Part shown: positions 1-11,214 of the stretch, in pieces | Position numbering within the stretch: the stretch's first letter is position 1 | Layout: each line of letters opens with the position of its first letter | Origin: Monarcha castaneiventris obscurior | Taxonomy: Eukaryota; Chordata; Aves; Passeriformes; Monarchidae | Length of the DNA: 64,000 nt | Reading direction: 5' to 3' | Assembly (NCBI GenBank): GCA_026261815.1 | Contig: JAMPIT010000894.1 | Span: 52,949,147 to 53,013,146 of the forward strand | Translations under genes and position numbers: made by a program | The notes under the pieces: generated by a model | Seen by the model: only the letters and a program-made list of their open reading frames with translations | Databases searched by the model: none | What the model was told of the DNA's origin: nothing

Positions 1-870
1 CAAAGTCAGTCTTGAACACCTACAAGGATGGAGACCATGAAGTCTCTTGGACAACTTATTCCAGTGCTTGACTCTCCTTAGGATGCAAGCTTTTCCCTTG
101 CTCAGCTTACAACCCCTCTTACTTCAATTTTTACCTTTTGCCTCTTGTTCTCCCATGAGGTGCCACTGCGTAGGAGCTGGCTCCATCTTCTTGATACCGA
201 CCTTCAAGTAGGTACTGGGAGGCTGCTGTTCAGTCATTCCAAAGATGTCCCTTCTTCAGTCTGAACAGTCCCAGCTCCTGCAGCCTCCCCTCAAGGCACA
301 GGTCTCCTGGGCCCTGACCAGACCATCCTGGCTGCCCTTCTCTAGAACAGCTCCAGTTGATGGACATCCTTCTTGCACTGGGGGGCCCAAAACCAGATGC
401 AGCTTTTCGGATGGGATCTCTCAAGTGCTGACTAAAGGACATCCATAATCAGCTCCCTCAGGCTCCTGGCTGTGATCCCCTGAATGCCATTTGGGATGCT
501 GCTGGAGACCTTTGCTGCCAGGGCACACTCTGGCTCACGTTTAGCTCGCTGTCTAGCAAGACCTCGAGGTCATTTCCAGCAGAGACATTTCCCAGCCAGC
601 CAGTCTCCAATGTGAAACACGACACATGGCTCTTCCCTCCCAAACATGGGCTTTGCATTTTTCCCTGATTCATTTCATAATGCTTCTTGCCCTGGCTCAC
701 TCCTCCAGCCTATACAGGCTCCTCTGGATGGCAGCCCTGCCCTTGAGTGTATCGACTCACTTATCTTCTAGTACCAAATTCCAGTGTCTGCTGGAAGCCA
801 GATCCTTGTGGTTTCTTCCTGTAACTGGTTCTAACCAACTTCCACTGACTCCTCCAGCAGAGGTGTTCTT
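1..870 (-). repeat. CR1 LINE fragment, minus orientation, 3' end cut by window edge
   Basis: The plus strand carries reverse-complement CR1 3'-region phrases in the usual order. They include a degraded ggcaacctgttccagtgc-type phrase near 50-72, ctccatcttcttgata at 182-197, tactgggaggctgctgtt at 214-231, and cagtctgaacagtcccagctc at about 257-277. A tract close to the CR1 ORF2 end follows up to about 800. Divergence is high, and small indels break every frame. The 3' octamer tail is missing because the element runs off the window start. The upstream edge near 870 is approximate. Confidence 0.75.
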
Positions 871-3461
871 AAATGTCAACTCACTTCAACCAAGTTTGGA
901 GCACCAACTGGTCAGATATTTGAAATGAGACAAGGAAAACAGTGAGACTTAGATGGCAAATACCTGACTAAATGTATGCTTTTAACACCAACACCAGAAA
1001 CAGAAAAAGCACAAGAGAAAATTTTGCAGTCATGAATGCACTACATGCTATACAAAAAATATGCCCTCAGAACTCATGACTGAGACCCATAATACCTGTC
1101 AGCCTATTTGCAAAACTGATGCTAATAATGATGTTTTAAAGAGCAAATTATAATACCAAGAGTAACGAGTAAATTTACTTTTCAAAATACATAAGGAGTA
1201 AATTATCAAGTGTTCATAGTTAAGAAAAAATTTAAGTGCTCATATTTATCTATAATTCTAATGTCTCATCTGAAATAATTGTTTCCAGAGCCAGCAGGTT
1301 TTTGGGTTTGTAATAGAAAAATAGTATCCTCAGTAAAGGAAAATCTTTTAAAGAAATGTTAGAAGGAAATACTGTCAACTGAAAGGCAAAAAAAAACCTA
1401 AGAAAAATATTCTGTTTGGTCATTTCCAATGAATACACGTGAAAGTGTTCACAAAGCCCAGTGGAATTGTACATCAACATATAACAACCTTTAACAGGCT
1501 TCTCCCCCCTGCTCCATAGTATCACACAAATTTTTATCTTAAACAGAATATAAGACCAAGATTGATTAGATTAAAAATAAAACCAAACTAAATATAAAAA
1601 CATCAGCTACTGTTCTGAATAGTGAATAAATTATTGCATTCATTGAATACAACATATTGAGATAGTATATATGACAAAAATAGTAAAGAGCACTCCATGC
1701 ATTTATGTTGCTTCCATTTAAAGCATGCAATTACTTATTTATATGCATTTTAAAAGCCACAATAAAAACACACTAAAACTTTCAAAGTCACTGCCTCTTT
1801 CACAACCCAGAAATTCTAAAAAGTAAGGGATATATGAAAAAAACTGTCAGATTTTTATTTTACATATATGCATACACATATTCATTCAGTCACACTGACT
1901 AAAGTCAACTCTAACTGTGACCCACAGCGTACCAAGGTTTAGGTTCATGACCTCAAAGCATTTTAATTCTTTTCTTGATGAGGTTATTAATGTTTACTAT
2001 AGTAGCAAACACTGCACATAAATTGCAGTCTTGTGCAAAATTTATGGTATGCGGCAGACAAACTAGAGCCTGAAATCTTAAAAGAAGAAACAGAACCCCC
2101 CTAAAGCCCCAAAGCCCCCAGTAACAGCACCTTTGTGCCACAATACTGCTACAGCTTTTAAGTAAGATCTCTTTGTTTTCCCACCACAAGTGTGGCACAG
2201 CTGCATCCCAGAGAGGATGTATAAACAAGTTCAGACAAGCACTCAAGTTTAACAGCACCATGTACAGTCTTTCCACTGTGGTATGAAAATATCTGTATAT
2301 TCCTTTACTAAAATACCTGAAATACCTATTAGAGCAAGAAAAAAAAAAACCATCCTTTTCATCACCTCAGGTATTTTCAGGAAAGGTACAGTATCTTCAA
2401 GTAAAACCTGAAGACAATGTAAACATGGTGCAAATACACAACATGCAGTGAAAACATATACAAATTAATTTCAAAGAGGAAGGATAACCATGGGAGGTTT
2501 AGTATGGGAATTTCAATACTGTTCCTACTGAGGAAAATTCAGGCAGTGACAAGCAGGCTCCAGAGTTGTGTTCCAAATGAACACAAGTGAGCTGGCCACA
2601 GGCTTTTATAAAAGCACACTCTTGCCAGCTTGACTGAAAAGTTTAGAGACAAAATCCCTGCTTGGAAAAATTCATTAAAACTCTTTTTTTTTTCAACATT
2701 TCAACACTTTTTAATTACACGTTCCCGTATCAAGACAGAAATTGAAGAGTCGAGGAAAAAATTGACAGCAAGCACATAAAAACTGAAAGATCAGCATCCA
2801 CAATAACCATTTTATTTTCCCTCCTCCTCCTCCTGCCACATCCCAGTGGTGGCCCACATAGTTCCCTTGGCAAGCTGTGCCCAGGCACTGCTCCTTGGAA
2901 TGTGATGCTGCTGCTTCTCTGCCAGGAAAGCAGCAGGTCAGTCAGACTGTGCTGGGCCAGCCAGGCCACACAGCACAGCCCCACTCCAAGTCTCTGTTTC
3001 TTTCTCAGTACACAGAAGGCTCACTTTAAGAGAGCATTATTCCAAGATAGGACCCTACCCACAAGTAGCCTTGACCCTCTTTCCACAGAGGACACTCTCA
3101 CAGTAGGAATGAACCCAGCCTGTAAAGAAAAGCAAGTGCTAAAGGCAGGGGAGTAGGAATAAAATTGATACCAGCAAGAACCTGTAGCAATTTGTTTGTT
3201 GGAAGTCAATGTGATAAACCTCACGTAGACCTGACTGCTCCTAGGAAATGGTGATGAGTCTGAAGCCTGTTGCTGTCAGAGTGCATCACCCAGCAGTCAT
3301 AATTATGGTTTGAGAACAATCCATTTTTTCAGGCGGGGAAAAGTCACGTCCAACATAAGGAAAACAGAAGCACACATAAACTCCTGCAATTTGCATATAA
3401 AACTACCTTTGAAAATGACTGAGAAATGTGGCAGAGAAACACGCTAAGGAATAAAGATTAG
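871..3461. other. Unique AT-rich intron sequence
   Basis: No exon, RNA gene or interspersed repeat is recognisable here. Only minor low-complexity tracts are present: an A run near 2339-2349, a T run near 2683-2693, and a short (CTC)n stretch at 2820-2834. Open frames are short and unremarkable. Confidence 0.5.
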
Positions 3462-3988
3462 AATCATCGAATCATAGAATACTCTGACCTGGAAGGGACC
3501 CATCAGGATCATCAAGTCCAACTCCTGACCCCGTACAGTACACCCCAAGAGTCACCATGTGCCAAGAACTCTGTCAGGCTGGTGCTGTGACCACTGCCCT
3601 GGGGAGCCTGTTCCAGTGCCCAACCACCCTCTGGGTGAGGAACTTTTTCCTGCTGTCCAACCTAAACCTCTCCTAATGCAGCCTCAGGCCACTCTCTCAA
3701 GTCCTCAGGTCACCAGAGAGAAGAGATCAGTGCCTGCCTCTCCTCTTCCCCTCGTGAGGAAGTTTTAACTGCAGTGAGGTCTCTCCTCAGTCCCTGTTCT
3801 CCAGGCTGAACAGACCAAGTGCCCTGATCCGCTCCTCTAGGGCCTCCCCTCCCAACTCCTCATCTTCATGCCATCTTTTGGTCACTCTCTAATAGCTTTG
3901 TATCTTTTCTATAGCGCAGTGCCCAAAACTGCACACAGCACTCGAGGTGAGGCCGCCCCAGTGCAGGGCAGAGTGGGATGATCACCTC
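3462..3988 (-). repeat. CR1 LINE 3' fragment, minus orientation
   Basis: The left edge has the reverse complement of the CR1 tail (aatcatcgaatcatagaat). Next come a ctggaagggacccatcaggatcatc-type phrase, then gcctgttccagtgcccaacc and cctgttctccaggctgaac. The match ends near the first part of a gcagggcagagtgggatgatc segment. All of this is in the order of a reverse-strand CR1 3' end of about 530 bp, truncated at its 5' side as is usual for CR1. It belongs to the same subfamily as the copy at 21576-21934, sharing the same wording around the CACCAGAGAGAAGAGATCAG segment. No intact ORF remains. Confidence 0.9.
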
Positions 3989-5274
3989 AATTACTACTAA
4001 AATATGTTTCGTCATGCATCAGAAGGAGAAAGCTTCTAAAAACTTATTATGACAATGGATAAAATAAGAGCAAAGGTAAAATCCCTCAAAGAGGACTAAA
4101 ATAAACCCTCTAAGAAGTCTTTCTACATTATAGTTCCTTAAAGAGGCTCCTGGGGAAGTTCCCAGAACAAAACTCTATTTTGGAGGGGAAGATATAGACG
4201 ATTTCAGAAAACAAAAACAAAAGTATCAGACAGCATAATTCCAAGTGTTCTGTGTGACCAAAATATAAAATTAGAGAACTCTAAATTGCGGGTTTCAGAA
4301 GACAAGGCAAGATGGGGTTATTGGAAGTAGGCAAATGTTTCATCTGTTTATAAAAAGCATTATCCAGAATCTTAGCTTGCAAGTAGCAAACATGCAGAAG
4401 ACATCAAATTACAGAACTAGTAACCCTACGGAAAAATAAATTACACTGGAAAAGCATCAGAAAGGCTTTTCTACAGCTAGATCATAAATCATCCATCTAT
4501 TAACAGCTTTTCAACAAAAGTAAATGGATGTACTCAGCACAATGGAGTCACTTAGTAAAAAGTCTTTCAGCAAGAACATTCACCAAAAAAACCTCTCAAA
4601 TTAAATTGTCATGGTATAGGAGAACAGTTCTCTTTTGAAGTAATAAGCTATTTTTAAAAGTAAGAATAAATGGTTTGTTTTCCCCAAGGGAGGCAAATTA
4701 GATCTCTGCTGGGCTCTGTGCATGCGTAGTAGGGGCTGATTGACTTAGGGGTTTTTTGTTTGTTTTCTACAGATAATTTCTGAACATATCGCAAACATTC
4801 AACAGTGAATTCATCAAATCTGGGGACAGCAAGAGAATCTGGAACAGTCAATACTAAAGTCTTCTGTGATTGTACATGAGAGGCTCTCACAATACCAAGC
4901 AGTTGGGTAACGAAGCATTACACGTTTCCTAACTGAGAAGGAGAAACTAAAGCACATGAAAAAAAATTCCTAAAGATGCATATGCAATACCAGACTTCTT
5001 GTTAAGACTCAGGAAAGGGAACCTGAAATGTGGCTCACTTTAACCACATTAGCTCAGCTATCAACAGTGTAATATCTCCAGTTGTAGCAGAATGAATAGA
5101 TCTAAACCTATTTATCTGTTACACTGCAAATTCCTGTTTAAAACATAGCCTTCCAAAATTCATATTTTTCCTACCACAGTTATACAGACACTTTAGGAAG
5201 GGGAAGGTAACACATGCAGACTAGTAAGAAGACAACCTTGCAGAAATTGTACCATTGTCAGCATTTTGCCAAAG
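3989..5274. other. Unique intron sequence between two CR1 copies
   Basis: The sequence is AT-rich. I see no repeat family, exon or RNA gene. A minus-strand ORF at 4654-4890 resembles no family I know and lacks a convincing splice context. Confidence 0.45.
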
Positions 5275-5862
5275 TCATAGAATCATAGAAAAGTTTGGAC
5301 TGGAAGGGAGCTTAAAGATATTCTAAGTCCAACTCCCTGCCCAGGAACAGGGACACCTTCCACTATACCAGGTTACTCAGAGCTTCATCCAACCTGGCCT
5401 TGAACACTTCCAGGGATGGGGCATCCACAGCTTCTCTGAGCAAACTGTTCCAGCATCTCACCACTCCTATAGTGAATCTTCTTATCTAAACTAAACCTAC
5501 CTCCCTTCAGTTTGAAGCCATTCCTGTGTCCTATCACTACCTGCCCTTGTAAAAAGTCCCGCTCCAGCTCTCTTTTGCAGCACCACTTCAGGCAATGGAA
5601 GGCTGCCAGAAGAAGGTTTCCCTTGGCCTTCTCTTCTCCAGGCTCCACAACGCCAGCCCTCCCAGCCTTTTCTCACAGGAGAGGTGCTCCACCCCTCTGA
5701 TCGTCCTGGTGGCCTCCTCTGGACTCAGTGCAACGGGTCCATGTCCTTGCTGTGCAGGGGAACCCGAGCTGGATGCAGTGTTCCAGGTGGGATCTCACCA
5801 GAGCAGAGCAGAGGGGCAGAATCCACTCCCTCACCTGCTGGCCACGCTGCTGTTGCAGTCTC
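5275..5862 (-). repeat. CR1 LINE 3' fragment, minus orientation
   Basis: It begins with the reverse CR1 tail (tcatagaatcatagaa). It continues through ctggaagggagcttaaagat, caacctggccttgaacactt, ccagggatggggcatccac and cttctcttctccaggctcca. It ends near ctcacctgctggccacgctg. The minus-strand translation retains pieces of the CR1 ORF2 C terminus, such as RNGFKLKGGRFSLDKK, with frameshifts. It is about 590 bp and 5'-truncated. Confidence 0.92.
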
Positions 5863-8800
5863 AGCAGAAAGCACACACCCCCTGTGCGCACTCTCTGTCC
5901 TACTGGGGTCTGAAACGTGCAATTGCACTTTGCAAATCTCATTTATGCATTTCTAGATTGCATCTCAAATTAGGTAATTTGCTTTCTCCTCTCCCTCTGG
6001 ATCAGTGCTGGCACAGAGAACCTCACCCCCTCAAACAAGAAAACCTGAAGAAGGGGGTAACTCAGACTAAAACAAAATGACAGGTAACTCCTGAGCACCC
6101 CATTCTTACTTCATTCAGTGCAAGACATCAAATGCTGTGAAACTGAAACTGAAAAGGCACGTTCTTTTCTGCCACACTTAAAGTCAGTCATCTGAAGAGA
6201 CAGGAGTCATTAAGTTTCCTTCTTTGAACGCCCTTCAGAAACCACTACTAAATTCAAGCCCTCATTTAAATACGGTTTCCACTGTAGTGGAGCTCTTGCA
6301 ACAGACAGGTAAGGCATTACCCATAATAGGTGAAATAGTGCACATAAATATGCTGTTACCTAACTCACCGTAGTAAGTTCATACTTTAAAAGGAAAGCTT
6401 ATAAGCACTGTCATATTTAAGCAATAAGACATAGGTGGGTGTGTATATGCTGTAATAATGACACACCTTAATAATATAAGAAGTATGTCAACTATTATCC
6501 CATACTACACACCCTAAAATGCTTCAGCATAGATCACATCTATGTATTTAACAAATGAAATTAGGATACTTAGAAAAGATGGGTATTTAGTGGCTGATAA
6601 GCTCAAAATGTTTCATTAAAAAAACCCAGCCAAAACACAAAACATGCCACCAAACAGCTCCTTTTCAGGTAACCATTTCCAACCATTTCTTTTCATCATC
6701 AAACTACAAATACAGACTGGTAAAAAACACTTGAATCATTGAATGTCTTTTCAGGTCCTACAGAAAGAGGTTAAAAAAGGAAGGAGAGCCAATGAAAATA
6801 ATCTTTTGTTTTCTGTAATTTTGAAGTGTTCCTGAAAGCTTAATGATGAATTTTGAAAGACAAGGTACAGATAAAACCTTTAAATCAGTTCTTCTTTTTT
6901 TTTTTTTGTTAAACTGCTTCTGCCTTTCCATTTCAACAATCCAAAAAATGGTTCAATAAAAACATCCCACTTAGGTTATCTCTGTTCATTATCAGTCTGA
7001 ACTCAGGGTCCGGAGTTAAGTGGTTTTAGCTGAACTCTTACACACAATACTTGCAGCCTAAAGCCAAAGGCAGCACAAAAAATCTGACATTTGATTACAT
7101 TTTACTTATTTATACCATTTTTCACCTTGGATCAAACTGAAACATTTTGGAAAATGTATTACTGAACACTACACTGAATACTATCTGCTTAGCCTTTGCC
7201 ACACAAAATACAAATACAATGATGTTTGTGGCAGCCAGAATAAACTAAACTTAACACTAATGTGCCTTCATTATAAACCAAGCTCAAATATATTTAAATA
7301 TTTATTAATTGCATATGATTCCACTGAAGTTATTATTGCAAAACATTTTTTCTCGGGCATAGCAACTCAGACAGTTACTTTCTTCAGCTAAGGCATACTA
7401 GTACAAAAAACTAACATCAACAATCTTTCAAGTCTGATCGAACTTCACTAAATTATTGTTATTTAATGTATTTCCATTCACTTAATTGCTCTTTGGTTAC
7501 ATAAAATGGAAACAGTTTCCCAAATCATGTGACATTTTCACAATTGTATTACCCAAATCCAAAGAAAACTGTGGACATATATTTATTACAATAGTCACAG
7601 TTTTCCAACAGCTGCAAATGCTGCTAATCTTTTGGATGAAAGACATTCAGAGATGAAACGAGCAAAACACATCCTTCTAAGTAATAGTATTGATGATAGT
7701 GTAACAAGAACCAAATCTGGAATTTCAAAATAGAAAACTTCAGCCATGCTTATATAAATGATTCAGCCATAACCCAAAGCAGCAAGTGACTTTTCAGAGT
7801 CAGTTTTGCTCCTCGGTGCCAATACAACAACTTGCTGTGGATGCTGAAAAGCTGCTCGTGTAGAAGTGGCTGCTGCAAACACACATTGGTCACAGGAGCA
7901 AAATATTTAAATTGTGGGGGGGGGGGGGAATGTATTCTCCACCCACTTTTTGAGAGGCCTTGCCAGTTCCTCTGCTTTTTGTGAGAAGCAGATCAAATCC
8001 AATATACAAGACATGAACCAGATCTGAAAATGGTCCAACAACAAATCTTCAAAATTGCAAATGCCAACAAGTCTCTACAAGTATATTACTGGGCCAGAAT
8101 GCAGGAAAATCCTTGTGAAATAAGGTTTTGTGGTATGCAGTTATAGCAAATAATCATGAGGTGATGCCGAGAACTAGACAAATCTGGTATTCAAGGAATG
8201 TTAAAAACATTGAGGTCACGAATGCACACTGTAACTTTAGTACTCACTTCTTATCCCACTATTTTGACATTAAATCTAATTCATTCTTCATTCTAAGCTT
8301 ATAAGCCATGATTTTAATGAACATCTCTCTTGTCCACTGCTATAACACATGTCAAAAAGGAAACAATATAGTTAAAAAATGAAGTGAGGTTGATTCTGCA
8401 TATGCCATGTACGTAACAGGAATATTGCTTGTTTTTAAAATACTACATTATACCACAGATCTTTCAGTAAACTAAAAAACAGATCATCTCTCTTGGATCA
8501 AAATTTTGAAAATATTTACATTTTTTTAGAATAATTGTTCCTGCACTCCTAGCTCACAGGGAAGCCTGAGAAAAAGCACCAAAATCATAACTGCACTGGG
8601 CATTTTATTACTAAAAGAATATTTGGGTTGATTATAATTCAGTGTAATATACTGCATGAATCTACACAAAATAGTAACCTAATCCAATCTTGTCCTACCA
8701 CTCTGTTTTACACACACTAGAATGGATTTGTGTTGAACTGCCTTTACCTAGATAAAGAGTTAAAACTAAGCTCTGAAGACACAGAGACCAGGGCAGAAGA

Positions 8801-9640
8801 GGGAGAGGGACATGAGCAGAAAGTTAAAGCCAGTTCTTATATTAAATTCCCCACAATTTATGGCAGACTGACAACAGAAATACTAGCAGCTCAATAAAAC
8901 AGCAGATCATTTTATCTGGAGGTGGGAGGTGTGATTACACATTATGTATTATGTTAAAATTGCTTTAGTCCTAAATTTATATATATACTAGTTGCTTTTG
9001 TCCAAGTAACTTGGCAGAGATCCAAATCAGAATATATACTTTCAACAAAAAAGAATAAAGACATTTTTGACTTGAGAATAACCAATACTGGTCAGTATTA
9101 GGGCATGATCTGCTTTTCTGATCTCCTTTTGCTGACATGAATAAAAGATCATTTCTCACCAAGCTTAAGGAACCAGCCAGTGTAAAGGAAAGATTAGCGA
9201 GCAGTTTGGGGACACCTGTATGACAAAATGCAGACAGAAAAGTTTCTACAAAAGCATCAGTAGTACCTTAGTTAGAAACATAAATCCAAGAAGGGCAGGA
9301 GGGGGAGCAGAGGGAATTTGCTTTATTCTAGGGGAACATGCAGAGAGTAAGTGGTATTTTAAAGGATACAAACCTGCAAGACTTGGGCTATGTGGCCAGG
9401 GAAGCTCTTGAGAACAAGTTCCAAACACCACTCAAAAGAAGACTTGGGTGTCAGAGCTCTTGCTCTTTGCCCAGGGTCACTCCACAGCTCAGATTTAATT
9501 AATTGCAGGCTGAGCAAGAACTACAACCTGTGCAAGGATCACCATGCAAGCAGCATTAGCCACAAGTGAAGCCTGAACTGCCTCCTCTCCAAATCTGCAC
9601 GCTGGAGCTTCAGAGATTCATAGTAGCAGCCAGTTGAAAT
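5863..9640. other. Unique intron sequence
   Basis: The sequence is AT-rich with no recognised gene or interspersed repeat. It contains a T run of about 13 near 6895-6907 and a G run at 7916-7928. A purine-rich (GGGCAGGAGGGGGAGCAGAGGG-like) patch lies near 9293-9315. Confidence 0.45.
7916..7928 (+). repeat. G homopolymer (13 G)
   Basis: An uninterrupted run of 13 G sits in otherwise AT-rich sequence. Runs like this are length-unstable, and assembly or read errors are common in them. Confidence 0.95.
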
Positions 9641-9650
9641 GCTTCATTTA

Positions 9651-10093
9651 TTACTCTATTATTGATACAGAAATAAAATTCCTTTTCAGTTTATGCTGGT
9701 ATCCATGACAGCTAAATAAAAGCACCTGTTCAAGGGATGCTTTGACAGTGTGTCCTTGAAAAACATAGACACTGCAACCAAACACCCGAGAGAGGTCTCT
9801 CTTAGCAACATTAAATAAAGTTCTAACACTCCATGGATCAGCTGCACCATTAACACTCATCTTAAAAATCTGCCACTTCTGTAGGTTTTGGCCTGCATTG
9901 GTTAATTTATGACATCCACAGGGTGATGAAGACAGAGAAAGAAGGAAAGGTTTTGTCAGGAGCAGTCCAGGTAAACTGCTGGCAAAACTCCTGGTTCCAC
10001 ACTTGTAAATCATTACAAGAAGCCGTGCTTGTGGCAGGTCCCCACTCAGGAGAATTTCAGTCAAAGACAAAAATTCTTCATTGGTGACCAGCC
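9651..10093 (-). other. Candidate alternative 3' terminal exon, unrecognised ORF
   Basis: On the minus strand an acceptor-like tgcttattttag precedes 10093. From there one frame stays open for about 146 codons, reading CTG GTC ACC AAT GAA and so on. It closes on a stop that overlaps a poly-A signal (taataaatg, AATAAA at 9652-9647). The predicted protein has no domain I recognise. Some stretches look protein-like (for example NVAKRDLSRVFGCSVYVFQG), but an ORF of this size can occur by chance in 64 kb. It is in phase with the candidate exon at 11130-11214. It could be an SBF2 short-isoform terminal exon, a nested transcript, or coincidence, and coincidence is quite likely. Confidence 0.25.
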
Positions 10094-10740
10094 CTAAAAT
10101 AAGCACTTACAAATCACATCTGAATACAGTTATATTTTTCTTCTTCCTCTTAATAAAAACCGTATTTTTGCATATAAAAGTGCATGATTTCTTTACTCTT
10201 TTACCTTATTATGACCAAACCCAAACTTCTGTTACAACAAATATATAGCAAATTACGATTTATTGACTTTTACTTAAAATAAGATTTCTTGAGTAAAATT
10301 CTCATTGTCATTTACCAAATCCATACTGAAATCAGGATCAGAACCATAACACTACTAATGAGTAATACAGGAGAAAGAAGGCCATCTAAATAGCCTAGCC
10401 ACCTTTTTTATCTTTTAACCTTCAAGTCCATTCATAAACTTCTTCTTTTTCCACCTACAAATGCCAGGTTTTGTAGAAAAGAAAACAATTTGCTACATGT
10501 TACTGGGATAGAGACAAGAGTCCAAAAAGGTTGAACAATAAAAACTGAAAATTCCAAAGTGGTTCTGCCAATTCCATGCAATCAGCCAAAGCCAGCACCA
10601 TCATGCTGTACTAAGACAATATTAAGTAGTGTTTGCGTTATAAACAAACAACATCCCAACCTCAGGATTCATAAACTGAGCCCTGTTTGAGACTTCAGTT
10701 AGTGGTGGTGCTGGAGACCAACAGGCTACTTTTGAAATTT

Positions 10741-10754
10741 AAAAAAAAAAAAAA
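10741..10754 (+). repeat. A homopolymer flanked by AAATTT
   Basis: A run of 14 A is flanked by gaaattt on the left and tttaaaaa on the right. It is low-complexity with no retrotransposon body attached. Confidence 0.9.
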
Positions 10755-11129
10755 TTTAAAAATTGATAATAAGCCTCCAAGACCTTTCCCAAGAATTCTG
10801 CATGGCACAGCCTCAGTCAGACACTGAAGCACTGGAATCAGCTGCTTTCTGCATGGGTGCTGTGTCAGGTGTATGCCTGCAGCACACACCCCTCTGCCCT
10901 GGATGGAGCACAGGAATCAGGATTTACACCAATGGGAACAGCAAAAACTCTCTGCACTGACCTTTCTGTTTGGCTCTTAACTGGATAATGCAATGATAAA
11001 ATGAGTTGTGGCCCACAGAATGCACTGAATTGTGAAGGATCATCTTAAGATTTATTAATGTTCTTGTCTGTTTTTTGCTGAACACAACTAGGACATACCT
11101 TTTATAATTAATTATGAATAAGCACTTAC

Positions 11130-11214
11130 ACTGTATAAAGGCTTCAAAAAAGTTTTCAAGCTTAAGAAGCCAAGCTTTAAAACCACTAAGATGATTGAAG
11201 CCAGCAGAAGAAAC
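11130..11214 (-). other. Candidate internal exon with canonical splice sites
   Basis: The minus strand reads gttgtgttttgatgcag, then 85 nt, then gtaagtgc. The acceptor has a T-rich tract and the donor is near-consensus. Frame 1 is open throughout (VSSAGFNHLSGF, then KAWLLKLENFFEAFIQ), and a second frame is also open. An 85-nt length shifts phase by one, which joins in frame to the ORF at 9651-10093. Frame 1 is also compatible with the phase-0 end of the SBF2 exon. The peptide matches no family I know. Good-looking pseudo-exons are common in long introns, so confidence is low. Confidence 0.25.

Noticed and set aside
3462..3480. Short ATCATAGA-type tandem repeat read as a microsatellite
   Set aside because: It is the octamer tail of CR1 in reverse orientation. 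The same applies at 5275 and 21576, and in forward orientation at 18211, 26390, 34201 and 55888.
5595..6080. 161-codon plus-strand ORF
   Set aside because: It reads antisense through the CR1 copy at 5275-5862 and runs a little past it. GC-rich CR1 text gives long spurious frames on both strands.
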